Source: Flavobacterium hydatis
GTDB taxonomy: Bacteria > Bacteroidota > Bacteroidia > Flavobacteriales > Flavobacteriaceae
Direction of reading: 5' to 3'
NCBI RefSeq assembly: GCF_000737695.1
Contig: NZ_JPRM01000009.1
Span: 1 to 64,000 of the forward strand
DNA length: 64,000 bases
Below the pieces are notes generated by a model that worked only from the letters and a program-made list of their open reading frames with translations, had not been told where the DNA came from and did not search any database. How positions within the stretch are numbered: position 1 is the first letter of the stretch; the number at the start of each line of letters is the position of its first letter. The translations under genes were made by a program, and so were the position numbers. Shown piece by piece: positions 1 to 7,183 of this stretch.

Positions 1-58
1 ATTAAACTTTGCGAACCTTTGTGTAAGCCTTTGCGCTCTTTGCGTTAAATTATTTTTG
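1..58. repeat. Degenerate 'TTTGCG' intergenic repeat
   Basis: The first bases repeat the words CTTTGCGAACCTTTG, CCTTTGCG and CTTTGCGTTAAATT. The same vocabulary returns at about 14046-14068, 41116-41156 and 43615-43626. It does not code for protein. I read it as a low-complexity intergenic repeat family. Confidence 0.55.
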
Positions 59-82
59 CCCAATCCAAACTTTAGAGCATAA

Positions 83-155
83 AAAAAGCTGTCTATAAAG
101 ACAGCTTTTTACCACTACAAATTAAATAGCCGTTATTAATTAAAATAACGGCTAT
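83..155. terminator. Two tandem hairpins downstream of the CAP lipoprotein gene
   Basis: The first hairpin (83-110) pairs AAAAAGCTGTCT with AGACAGCTTTTT and has A and T tracts on its two sides, so it could terminate either strand. The second (126-155) pairs ATAGCCGTTATT with AATAACGGCTAT but has only a weak T tract on the minus strand. Both lie 80-150 bases past the end of the minus-strand lipoprotein gene. Confidence 0.7.
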
Positions 156-235
156 CAACCTCAACTTAAATAAACCAGTAACATAAAAAGGGTCTTTTAA
201 TTTCCATTCTCTTCTGTAAAAAAAAATAGATTCAA

Positions 236-742
236 TTATATTTTTACGAAAATATTAGTGTAATATTTTCTTCCATTTACGGGATCTTGTTTTATTGCTA
301 TACCAAAATGCGTATAATCGCCTACGATATTATGTTTATGTCCTTCGCTGTCTAACCACGCTTTTAATACTGCCTGAGGCGTATTGTAATTGTAAGCAAC
401 GTTCTCTCCTACTTTTTGAGCTCCCAAAGCTTTTATTATATTTTCTGAACGAGCTACAAAATCATCATGATTCACAACATCTTTAGCAATCATGTAATCA
501 TCATGCTCTTGAGACTTAAACGAAATGTAATCCACTGCTTTTAGAGCGCTTAATCCCACACTAACTCTATAATCATTAATTAGTTGCATGGTTTCAAGCT
601 CTGCCTGAGTATAAGTATAATTTATGGATTTTACTGATGAAACATCTGACTCTGAATTAACGGAGTCAACCGAATCAGATGCACAAGAATTCAGAATAAG
701 CGCTATTACCATTAGCGAAAAAACACGAACTCTCAAATTCAT
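236..742 (-). CDS. CAP-domain (SCP/YkwD-like) lipoprotein
   Basis: This is a 168-residue lipoprotein. The signal sequence ends in the lipobox LILNSC with Cys20 as the acylation site. A Ser/Asp-rich linker follows, then a CAP domain from about residue 50. Family hallmarks are visible: a helix ending NDYRVSVGLSALK, SQEHDDYM, NHDDF, GENVAYNY and the C-terminal GHKHNIVGDYTHFGI block. CAP proteins of this bacterial group are secreted or envelope-bound and their activity is mostly unknown, so I assign no reaction. The ATG start is supported by the signal peptide. It stands alone, with hairpins downstream. Confidence 0.85.
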   Translation of the reverse strand: MNLRVRVFSLMVIALILNSCASDSVDSVNSESDVSSVKSINYTYTQAELETMQLINDYRVSVGLSALKAVDYISFKSQEHDDYMIAKDVVNHDDFVARSENIIKALGAQKVGENVAYNYNTPQAVLKAWLDSEGHKHNIVGDYTHFGIAIKQDPVNGRKYYTNIFVKI

Positions 743-915
743 AATATCAGTAGTTTAAGTTTAAAGTAGAATGTGGGGCAAACTCTTTAAAAAATTATAT
801 TTATTTTTGTATGCTTCTTAATTATTAGTTAAATCTACATCTTTTATCGTTTAACTACCAAAAAAAATCGACGAACTACATCATAAAAATTATTTATAAT
901 GTATTTTTCCTACTT

Positions 916-1560
916 TTAAGACGAAAGTCGCTCTATCTTCCAAGAGTAATCATCTTGAGCAACATATCTAATTCTGTCATGCAAACGATTTGGTCTTCCT
1001 TGCCAAAATTCTACCTCAACAGGAGTAACAAGAAAACCTCCCCAATGTTTAGGTCTGGGAATTGGTTTTCCTTCAAATTCTTTCTCTAGTTCTTTTAAGT
1101 TTTCTTCCAGAAACGTTCGTGACGGGATAACTTCGCTTTGGTTAGATACAATTGCACCTAGTTTACTTCCGTCTGGTCTTGAATCAAAATAGCCATCAGA
1201 AACCGATTCAGATGTTTTAGCAGCTATTCCTTTTATAATAACTTGACGTTCTGAGTTTGGCCAGAAGAAAGACAAACAAACGTGAGGATTATTTTGTATT
1301 GCTTTTCCTTTTTCAGAATTATAATTGGTGTAAAAAATGAAACCTTCTTCAGAAAATTTCTTTAATAACACAACTCTCGATTTAGGAAAGCCATCCAATC
1401 CTATTGTCGAAACCGTCATTGCATTTACCTCATCAACTCCACCAAAGTCTTCTACTTCATGAAACCATCTATTAAAAAGGTTAATAGGATCTTCTGGAAT
1501 ATTAGTTTCCAATAATTCACTTTTCTCGTAGGATTTTCTATAATTACTTAGATCATTCAT
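916..1560 (-). CDS. pdxH: Pyridoxamine 5'-phosphate oxidase
   Basis: The 214-residue product matches PdxH along its whole length. It oxidises pyridoxamine or pyridoxine 5'-phosphate to pyridoxal 5'-phosphate with FMN and oxygen, in the cytoplasm. Visible blocks: NAMTVSTIGLDGFPKSRVVLLK (FMN-binding N-terminal strand region), FIFYTNYNSEKGKAI, VCLSFFWPNSERQVIIKG, and the C-terminal signature VEFWQGRPNRLHDR. The length is normal for the family and the ATG is unambiguous. Upstream lies an intergenic stretch with degenerate repeats, so it is probably transcribed separately from the rnz gene at 1746. Confidence 0.97.
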   Translation of the reverse strand: MNDLSNYRKSYEKSELLETNIPEDPINLFNRWFHEVEDFGGVDEVNAMTVSTIGLDGFPKSRVVLLKKFSEEGFIFYTNYNSEKGKAIQNNPHVCLSFFWPNSERQVIIKGIAAKTSESVSDGYFDSRPDGSKLGAIVSNQSEVIPSRTFLEENLKELEKEFEGKPIPRPKHWGGFLVTPVEVEFWQGRPNRLHDRIRYVAQDDYSWKIERLSS

Positions 1561-1567
1561 TCTTTTA

Positions 1568-1602
1568 AATTTTAGATTGTTGATTTTAGATTTTAGATTG
1601 TT
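1568..1602. repeat. 'TTTTAGATT' tandem low-complexity repeat
   Basis: TTTTAGATTG, GATTTTAGATTTTAGATTG are repeated head to tail. Related words occur at about 2795-2815 (reverse orientation) and 59352-59362. This is a low-complexity intergenic repeat. Confidence 0.5.
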
Positions 1603-1614
1603 TTATTTCAGGTT

Positions 1615-1679
1615 TGTCAGGCTGAGCGAAGTCGAAGCCCAATTATTATAAAAGCCCTTCGACTTCGCTCAGGGTGACA
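1615..1679. repeat. Palindromic GTCGAAGG repeat element
   Basis: Two arms of about 25 bases form an imperfect inverted repeat. The left arm is 1615-1639 and the right arm 1654-1679, and both contain CTGAGCGAAGTCGAAG in opposite orientation. The outer ends read TGTCA and TGACA. Its GC content is well above that of its surroundings. It resembles small mobile palindromic intergenic sequences found across several phyla. No coding potential. Confidence 0.75.
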
Positions 1680-1697
1680 TCCGTATATTTGCTTTCC

Positions 1698-1747
1698 AAA
1701 ACAAAACTTAGAAACTTAGTATCTCAGAACCTTAGTGCCTTAGAACT
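1698..1747. repeat. Degenerate 'ACTTAG/CCTTAG' repeat
   Basis: The words ACTTAGAAACTTAGTATC, TCAGAACCTTAGTG and CCTTAGAAC follow one another just after the stop of rnz. The same pattern appears at 59375-59422 after the stop of another minus-strand gene (58847-59329 side). It is an intergenic repeat family. Confidence 0.55.
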
Positions 1748-2651
1748 AAAATTCAAAACTCTTCCCATCATCACCTAACAATACATTAGGAAAAATAGTT
1801 TCGGCTTCTTCTTTAAACAATTCGATACTTTCGTATCTGGTCGAATAATGTCCGAGAACCAAATGTTTTGCATTCGCTTTTAAAGCAATTGTAGCAGCTT
1901 CTTTGGCTGTTGAATGTAATGTTTTAGATGCCAGAGCTTCTTCCGATTGCAAAAAAGTACTTTCATGATACAATACATCTACATTATTTATAATCGGTAT
2001 TACGGCTTCATGATATACTGTATCTGAGCAAAATGCATAACTCTTAGGAGGCAAAGGATCAAATGATAGTTTTTCGTTGGCGATAATAGTACCATCATCC
2101 AACTTTATATCTCCTCCGTTTTTAATTTTCTGATAATAACAAGTCTCAATATTATAATGCTGAACGGCATCGACATCTAGTTTTCTTTCAGATAATTTTT
2201 CCTGAAATAAAAACCCATTCGTGTAAACCCGATGATTTAAAGGTATTGTAGTTACGGTTACTTTTTGATCTTCAAAAATAACTTCGCTTTTATTGGACTC
2301 CAATTCATGAAAGTACAAACCATAGTTTGTCCACGAACTTGATAACTTTAATTGTAGTAAGATGATTTCTTTAATTCCTTTTGGACCATGGATATGCAAA
2401 TCGGTAGTACGTCCTAAAAGGCTAAAAGTAGAAATTAACCCAATGAGTCCAAAGAAATGGTCTCCATGTAAATGCGAAATAAAAACATGATTTATCTTAG
2501 AGAATTTCACCTTGTTTTTACGCAATTGTACCTGAGTTCCTTCGCCACAATCGATAAGGAATAATCTATTTTTTATTTCTAATACCTGCGAAGTCGGATT
2601 GGTAAAAGTTCTGGGAGTTGCGGCATAACAGCCTAATATGGTTAGTTTCAA
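1746..2651 (-). CDS. rnz: Ribonuclease Z (tRNA 3'-end endonuclease)
   Basis: RNase Z is a metallo-beta-lactamase-fold endonuclease that cleaves tRNA precursors at the 3' side of the discriminator base. Visible: the N-terminal strand LTILGCYAATPRTF, the zinc motif HLHGDH, the substrate loop GLIGLISTFSLLGR, the FCSDT block carrying a metal ligand, and the late LGHYSTRY. No in-frame ATG exists at the start. The open frame extends to a TTG at 2678, but the family usually starts MKLTILG, which fits the TTG codon at 2651 (301 residues). I prefer that start. It is last in the minus-strand run pyrR-pyrB-STAS-like-rnz. Confidence 0.93.
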   Translation of the reverse strand: MKLTILGCYAATPRTFTNPTSQVLEIKNRLFLIDCGEGTQVQLRKNKVKFSKINHVFISHLHGDHFFGLIGLISTFSLLGRTTDLHIHGPKGIKEIILLQLKLSSSWTNYGLYFHELESNKSEVIFEDQKVTVTTIPLNHRVYTNGFLFQEKLSERKLDVDAVQHYNIETCYYQKIKNGGDIKLDDGTIIANEKLSFDPLPPKSYAFCSDTVYHEAVIPIINNVDVLYHESTFLQSEEALASKTLHSTAKEAATIALKANAKHLVLGHYSTRYESIELFKEEAETIFPNVLLGDDGKSFEF

Positions 2652-2681
2652 TTTTATGTTTATTTGTTTACTGGGCAAATC

Positions 2682-2750
2682 GTTTAATCGTTCAAGAATA
2701 AAACATCAAAATAAATCGACTAAACAGTTAAACAAATAAACAACTAACCC
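2682..2750. repeat. Degenerate 'GTTTAATCG/TTAAAC' repeat, copy 1
   Basis: CGTTTAATCG, GACTAAACAGTTAAAC and AAATAAACAACTAACC recur in this gap between rnz and the STAS-like gene. The family is richest between pyrB and pyrR (4150-4298) and also occurs at 48430-48455 and 60220-60340. Confidence 0.5.
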
Positions 2751-2813
2751 ATATTTTATATTAATATATCTAAAATTAAGATTCGTTTAGTTTTCAAAAT
2801 CTAAAATCTAAAA

Positions 2814-3146
2814 TTAAAATCCAAGGTCTCTTTCTATTTCGTCCATCTCAATAATATCATGTGCTTCTAAAACAGAAGGAACAACAACTAGAGCGCCTGG
2901 TACGGCATTATAATCTATATCAGAAACAACAATTACAAAAGATTTCTTAGCTTTTTTTTGTTCCTTAGAAAGTGGCAATAATAATTTGATATCGCTTATG
3001 GTTAAATCCTTATGTGCCAATAAATCGATAATAATATTATGACTTCCGAAGGTTTTAAACTGCTGCGTTATTTTTTCCAGAAAAGAAGTAAAATCTCCCT
3101 GAGTATCTTTAATTATTGTTGTATGTCCTTTTTGATCTACTTTCAT
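2814..3146 (-). CDS. STAS-like small protein in the pyr run
   Basis: This is a 110-residue cytoplasmic protein. The start is the ATG at 3146 (MKVDQKGHT), preceded by GAGAAAAA. A longer frame to a TTG at 3179 is less likely. The pattern of a buried strand (NIIIDLL), a short helix segment (LTISDIKLLLPLS), a second strand (KSFVIVVSD) and a C-terminal helix (SVLEAHDIIEMDEIERDLGF) resembles a STAS/anti-anti-sigma fold. There is no obvious phosphorylatable Ser in the usual place. It sits between pyrB and rnz, which suggests co-transcription, but its role is unknown. Confidence 0.7.
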   Translation of the reverse strand: MKVDQKGHTTIIKDTQGDFTSFLEKITQQFKTFGSHNIIIDLLAHKDLTISDIKLLLPLSKEQKKAKKSFVIVVSDIDYNAVPGALVVVPSVLEAHDIIEMDEIERDLGF

Positions 3147-3219
3147 TTTTTCTCTTGCTATACATTCATTAATTCCCAAATATCTCTTTGGAATAACGAA
3201 GGTAGTTTCTTTTTCGAAT

Positions 3220-4146
3220 TTATTGGATTTTTGAAGCCAAAAGATAAATAACTGCCATACGAACCGCTACTCCATTTTCGACTTGATTTAAAATAACCGA
3301 ATGTTCAGAGTCGGCTACTTCAGATGTTATCTCTACTCCTCTATTTATTGGTCCGGGATGCATGATTACAATTTCTTTGTTTAAAGAATCTAATAATGCT
3401 TTGTCTACACCATATTGTTGCGAATATTCTCTTGTAGAAGGGAAAAAGTTTACATCCATTCTTTCGTTCTGAACACGTAACATATTAGCAACATCACACC
3501 ATTCTAGTGCTTTACGCAAATTAGGTTCTACAGTAACTCCTAAGGATTCTATATATCTAGGAATTAATGTTTTTGGACCACAAACCTTAACCTCAGCGCC
3601 TTGCATTTGCAAAGCATATATATTAGATAAGGCAACTCTTGAGTGCAGAATATCACCTACAATTACAACTTTCTTTCCTGCTACATCTCCTAGTCTTTCT
3701 CTAATAGAATAACTATCCAATAAAGCTTGTGTTGGATGTTCGTGCGCTCCATCTCCAGCGTTTACAATACTTGCTTTTACATTCTTGGATAAAAAATAAG
3801 CTGCTCCGGGATTGGCATGACGCATAACGACCATATCCACTTTCATCGAAAGAATATTGTTTACCGTATCGATAAGTGTTTCTCCCTTTTTTACTGATGA
3901 TTGTGCTGCCGAAAAACTAATTACATCGGCTGATAATCTTTTTTGTGCTAATTCGAACGAAAGTTTTGTTCTGGTACTATTTTCAAAAAATATATTGGCT
4001 ATAGTAATATCTCGTAATGAAGGAACTTTTTTAATTGGTCGGTTAATGACTTCTTTAAAATGGTCGGCTGTTTCAAAAATTAGGTTAATATCATTCTCAT
4101 TGATATATTTAATTCCTAACAAATGATTTACGCTTAATTCTTTCAT
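3220..4146 (-). CDS. pyrB: Aspartate carbamoyltransferase catalytic subunit
   Basis: PyrB condenses carbamoyl phosphate with aspartate, the first committed step of pyrimidine synthesis. The 308-residue protein has the carbamoyl-phosphate loop FFENSTRTKLSFE (STRT), the SVKKGET loop, the MRHANPGAA region, AGDGAHEHPTQALLD and the aspartate-domain HPGPINRGVEI. Length and motifs are complete. The ATG at 4146 is clear. It follows pyrR by 153 bases filled with degenerate repeats. No pyrI regulatory subunit is seen nearby. Confidence 0.97.
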   Translation of the reverse strand: MKELSVNHLLGIKYINENDINLIFETADHFKEVINRPIKKVPSLRDITIANIFFENSTRTKLSFELAQKRLSADVISFSAAQSSVKKGETLIDTVNNILSMKVDMVVMRHANPGAAYFLSKNVKASIVNAGDGAHEHPTQALLDSYSIRERLGDVAGKKVVIVGDILHSRVALSNIYALQMQGAEVKVCGPKTLIPRYIESLGVTVEPNLRKALEWCDVANMLRVQNERMDVNFFPSTREYSQQYGVDKALLDSLNKEIVIMHPGPINRGVEITSEVADSEHSVILNQVENGVAVRMAVIYLLASKIQ

Positions 4147-4149
4147 GTT

Positions 4150-4298
4150 TAATGTTTAACTGTTTATTTGTCTAATCGTTTAATCGTTTTCTTTGCGATT
4201 AAACAGTTAACCGATTTAACGGTTCAACTTTTTTTATTTCTTCAATCGTTTAATCATTTCGTTTTTCCGATTAAACAATTAACCGGTTAACCGATTAA
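4150..4298. repeat. Degenerate 'GTTTAATCG/GATTAAAC' repeat between pyrR and pyrB
   Basis: Almost the whole 153-base gap is built from GTTTAATCG, GATTAAACAGTTAACCG, TTAACGGTT, ATCGTTTAATC and TTAACCGGTTAACCGATT. Many words are inverted relative to each other, so the transcript could fold extensively. The same vocabulary at unrelated genes (2682, 48430, 60220) argues for a repeat family, not a pyr-specific attenuator. Confidence 0.6.
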
Positions 4299-4299
4299 A

Positions 4300-4839
4300 C
4301 TAATTTGTCACTAAGTAAACGACATCTTCGCCATCATTCTCTTTCCAACTCACAATCACTTTCTCATTATTGATAGCATCAACTTGTCTGCCGCGATAAT
4401 CGGGTTGAATTGGTAAATGTCGGCTAAAACGCCTGTCGATTAATACCAATAATTCAATTTCTGCTGGTCGGCCAAAGGATTGAATAGCCGTTAAAGCCGA
4501 TCGAATACTTCGTCCTGTGAATAATACATCATCTATAAAAATGACTTTTTTATTCTCTACAATAAAGTTGATTTGAGTTTTATTAGCTTCTAGTGGTTTA
4601 TCTGTTCTTCGGAAATCATCTCTAAAAAAAGTAATGTCTAAATAACCCAATGTAATCTCAGGCGTTTTATATTCTTTTTCTAATAATTCTTTCAGTCGCT
4701 CTGCCAAGTAAACACCTCTAGGTTGAATTCCTACCAAAATCGTGTCTGAAAAATCAAGATGCTTTTCTATCAATTGACAGGCCAAACGATGTAATATGAT
4801 AGTAACTTCTTTTGAATTAAGTAATACTTTTTGACTCAT
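4300..4839 (-). CDS. pyrR: PyrR bifunctional pyrimidine regulator / uracil phosphoribosyltransferase
   Basis: The 179-residue protein is a type I phosphoribosyltransferase. It has the PRPP-binding loop VIFIDDVLFTGRSIRSA, an early IGIQPRGVYLAERL-like block (VGIQPRGVYLAERL), and the C-terminal DRRFSRHLPIQPDYRGR segment typical of PyrR. The start is the ATG at 4839 (MSQKVLLNS). The 54 residues predicted upstream lie in non-coding leader. In Firmicutes PyrR binds pyr mRNA; here it may act as a regulator, an enzyme, or both. A TATATTTG box at 4864-4871 on the minus strand would serve as the -7 element. Confidence 0.95.
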   Translation of the reverse strand: MSQKVLLNSKEVTIILHRLACQLIEKHLDFSDTILVGIQPRGVYLAERLKELLEKEYKTPEITLGYLDITFFRDDFRRTDKPLEANKTQINFIVENKKVIFIDDVLFTGRSIRSALTAIQSFGRPAEIELLVLIDRRFSRHLPIQPDYRGRQVDAINNEKVIVSWKENDGEDVVYLVTN

Positions 4840-5154
4840 AGTAAAGTGTAGTGTTTGGTTGGGCAAATATACAAAATCAGATTTTATTTGTTGGGGTGTT
4901 CGGGTGGGAAATATTTTTTTTTGATTTTGGGAGGGAATTTGGGAGGTTTGGAAGTGTAATCTTTCTACTGTTATTAAAAAAAATAAAATCTTACTTTTCA
5001 AAAGCCATTTTAGTTAAAAAAATTATATTTTAGCAAAAGCATATAGATTACATAATTGACAATGAAGCAATTTATAAAAAACAGTAAGATGCTCGCATTT
5101 ATTAAATAACTAAAATTGAGCATTAAAAAAAATTAATTAAAAAAAATGTAAAAA
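4840..5154. promoter_or_regulatory. Divergent intergenic region pyrR / DUF262 gene
   Basis: Minus strand: TATATTTG at 4864-4871 fits the Bacteroidota -7 box (TAnnTTTG) for pyrR, but I see no good -33 TTTG. Plus strand: only a weak TATATTTTA near 5024. Closer to the DUF262 gene there is a 15-codon reading frame (5062-5109, MKQFIKNSKMLAFIK) and an inverted repeat ATGCTC...GAGCAT (5089-5122 area), followed by A-rich leader. These may be regulatory but are unproven. Confidence 0.4.
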
Positions 5155-6222
5155 ATGAAAGTTACACAAAATGAATTGCTACATGATATAGAAACAAGTA
5201 GAAATACTCTTCAAACTGATAAGTTAGATATGTCATTTGGTGAAATAATGAGTATGTACGAAAAAAAAGAGATTATTATTAATCCCGAATTTCAAAGACT
5301 TTATCGATGGACAGATTATCAAAAAACCCGCTTTATAGAATCAATTATAATTGGAATACCCATTCCTCCTATTTTTGTAGCTGAAGATAAAGATGGAAGA
5401 TGGGAACTGGTGGACGGTTTGCAAAGATTGTCTACACTTTTTTCTTTTTTTGGAATACTAAAGACTCTTCCTGAAAAAAATAATTGGAAATTAACTGATG
5501 GTGATTTAATTCAATCATTAGAAAAATATAGCTGTCTTGACCTCCCTCTTAAAATACAACTAAATATAAAAAGAGCTGCTTGTAGAATAGAAATCATAAA
5601 ATGGAATAGTCAATATGATTTAAGATTTGAATTATTTAATAGACTAAATACGGGAGGTTCTCCATTAACAAATCAAGAAATAAGGAATTCTCTTTTCCGT
5701 GAAACGTCAACAGAATTTAATTCGTTTTTAAAAAAACTTGGGCAAAATCAAAACTTTATAAAACTAATAAATGTTGGTAATGATCAATTAGATGAATTAT
5801 ACCATGAAGAATTAGTTTTAAGATTCATGTCTTTATATAAAAGTTCTTCTAAAGTAAAAAAAAGTATAGCTCAACATATGACAGATTTCATGAGAGATGC
5901 TGCTCAGAATAAATCTTTCAATTATGATTTATATGAACAAGTTTTTAATAAAACTGTAAATATATTAGCGCCATTAGGTTCTAATGCCTTCAGAGCAAAA
6001 GGTACTGTTTTTTCTACTGCTGTCTTTGATACTACAATGATTGGAATAGCTGAAAACATTCACTTATATGGCAGTGCAAAAATAGATAAAATAAAATCAA
6101 AGATTGAGATAATCAAAAGCGATGAAAAATACAAAGCAATGACTCGCTCAGGAGGTAACAATTCTATAGAAAGAGTTCGTAAAAGATTAATGTTCTCAAA
6201 AGAAATTTTTGGAAGATTATGA
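5155..6222 (+). CDS. DUF262 (ParB/GmrS-N-like) domain protein, candidate defence NTPase/nuclease
   Basis: The 355-residue protein has the DUF262 signature in order: INPEFQRLYRW (about 42-52), FIESIIIGIPIPPIFV (60-75), the DGLQR core (87-91, usually DGQQR), and FNRLNTGGSPLTNQEIRNSLF in the middle. DUF262 is the ParB-like part of GmrSD, BrxU and SspE, which act on modified or invading DNA and often need NTP. No DUF1524 HNH domain is present, so any nuclease partner must be separate. Its stop overlaps the next start (ATGA). Very AT-rich and flanked by housekeeping genes. I infer anti-phage function; it is not shown. Confidence 0.85.
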   Translation: MKVTQNELLHDIETSRNTLQTDKLDMSFGEIMSMYEKKEIIINPEFQRLYRWTDYQKTRFIESIIIGIPIPPIFVAEDKDGRWELVDGLQRLSTLFSFFGILKTLPEKNNWKLTDGDLIQSLEKYSCLDLPLKIQLNIKRAACRIEIIKWNSQYDLRFELFNRLNTGGSPLTNQEIRNSLFRETSTEFNSFLKKLGQNQNFIKLINVGNDQLDELYHEELVLRFMSLYKSSSKVKKSIAQHMTDFMRDAAQNKSFNYDLYEQVFNKTVNILAPLGSNAFRAKGTVFSTAVFDTTMIGIAENIHLYGSAKIDKIKSKIEIIKSDEKYKAMTRSGGNNSIERVRKRLMFSKEIFGRL

Positions 6223-6842
6223 CAACATTAAATGCCATTCAAGCGGATATAAATTGGAGGATGTCCGAATTAGGTTCTTTAAAAAGTATCCCTGTAAGAT
6301 ATAATTTATTATCACATCACAAAGAAATGATTATTAAATATACTATTCCTTCTATATATTCATTATGGGAAGGTTTTGTAAAAAATTCATTTAGAAAATA
6401 TATAGATGAAATCAATTCTCTAAATCTTCCAATTAACGAAATCCATATAAATCTTTTAGTTCATTCTTTAACTACATTAGACAAACTACGTTTAGAAAAC
6501 CCACGAAATTCTTTTAAATCAAAAAAAGAATTTACCAAATATTATTTTGAGGTAATTTCACAACCTTTTGTAATTTCAGAAATAATACCAACAAGATCAA
6601 ATGTTAACTTTGAAGTCATCAATGAAATTCTTTTATTATTTAACTTAGAATCACTTCCAAAAGACTTTGAAAAACCATTGAGTAAATTAGTATTATTTAG
6701 AAATAGTATTTCACACGGTGAAGTTCGCATACCAATTAAAATTAAAGATATAGAAATTTTTGCTCAATTGTTAAATGATTTGATGGTAGAAATTATTTTA
6801 AGAATTGAAAAAGGGTTGGTTTTAAAAACATTTCTAAAATAA
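6219..6842 (+). CDS. HEPN-domain protein (MAE_28990/MAE_18760-like), partner of the DUF262 protein
   Basis: This is a 207-residue all-helical protein. The N-terminal region KEMIIKYTIPSIYSLWEGFVKNSF resembles the MAE_28990/MAE_18760-like HEPN families. The C-terminal block LVLFRNSISHGE contains RNSISH, an Arg-X4-His arrangement matching the HEPN ribonuclease motif. HEPN proteins with that motif cut RNA and often serve as effectors in toxin or abortive-infection systems. The start overlaps the upstream stop by four bases, so the pair is translationally coupled. Family assignment is by motif only; RNase activity is inferred. Confidence 0.75.
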   Translation: MTTLNAIQADINWRMSELGSLKSIPVRYNLLSHHKEMIIKYTIPSIYSLWEGFVKNSFRKYIDEINSLNLPINEIHINLLVHSLTTLDKLRLENPRNSFKSKKEFTKYYFEVISQPFVISEIIPTRSNVNFEVINEILLLFNLESLPKDFEKPLSKLVLFRNSISHGEVRIPIKIKDIEIFAQLLNDLMVEIILRIEKGLVLKTFLK

Positions 6843-6849
6843 ATATTAC

Positions 6850-7110
6850 TCAACGATGCGCGGAAATTCTTTCCGTGCCCACTAAATATATTCACCTATC
6901 GAAGTATTAATTTATAATATCCTAAGTCCCATATGGACGCTATATTTATAGGAATTCACAAAACCAATTAAAAAAACCCATCGGGGTGATATATTAATCT
7001 AAAGGTAAAACCCAAATATCGCTACGCTGTAGCTTTACCGAAAAACCTATAAATTAGCTATAAATATGATGCTCCTCTGGAGCAAATCCCCGTCGTGTTT
7101 TCTAAAACTA
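6850..7110. repeat. Cluster of degenerate palindromic repeat units
   Basis: The gap after the HEPN gene contains several short palindromes, each next to an AT-rich ATATTTATAGG-like phrase: GGAAATTCTTTCC, CCCATATGG, CCCATCGGGGTG and GCTCCTCTGGAGC. The phrases 'ATATTTATAGGAATTC' and 'CCTATAAATTAGC' recur with small changes. It looks like decayed copies of one repeat unit. There is no coding capacity. Confidence 0.5.
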
Positions 7111-7120
7111 ATAAAACAAA

Positions 7121-7160
7121 AAAAAGGCTATCCAAAAATTACTTTTCGAATAGCCTTTTA
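7121..7160 (-). terminator. Terminator of the T9SS phosphoesterase gene
   Basis: AAAAGGCTAT (7122-7131) pairs with ATAGCCTTTT (7150-7159). On the minus strand the stem is followed by a run of nine T. It lies 24 bases past the stop of the gene ending at 7184. Confidence 0.85.
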
Positions 7161-7183
7161 CTATTTTAAATATTCTTGTTTTA

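Noticed and set aside
4150..4298. PyrR-binding attenuator between pyrR and pyrB
   Set aside because: The gap is foldable, but the same word family occurs beside unrelated genes and no PyrR anti-antiterminator consensus is visible.
4840..5001. Longer N-terminus for PyrR reaching 5001
   Set aside because: The extra 54 residues have no homology-like features and cross the likely -7 box; the ATG at 4839 fits the family.
5155..6842. A full GmrSD type IV restriction system
   Set aside because: Only the DUF262 part is present; the DUF1524 (GmrD/HNH) domain is missing from both proteins.
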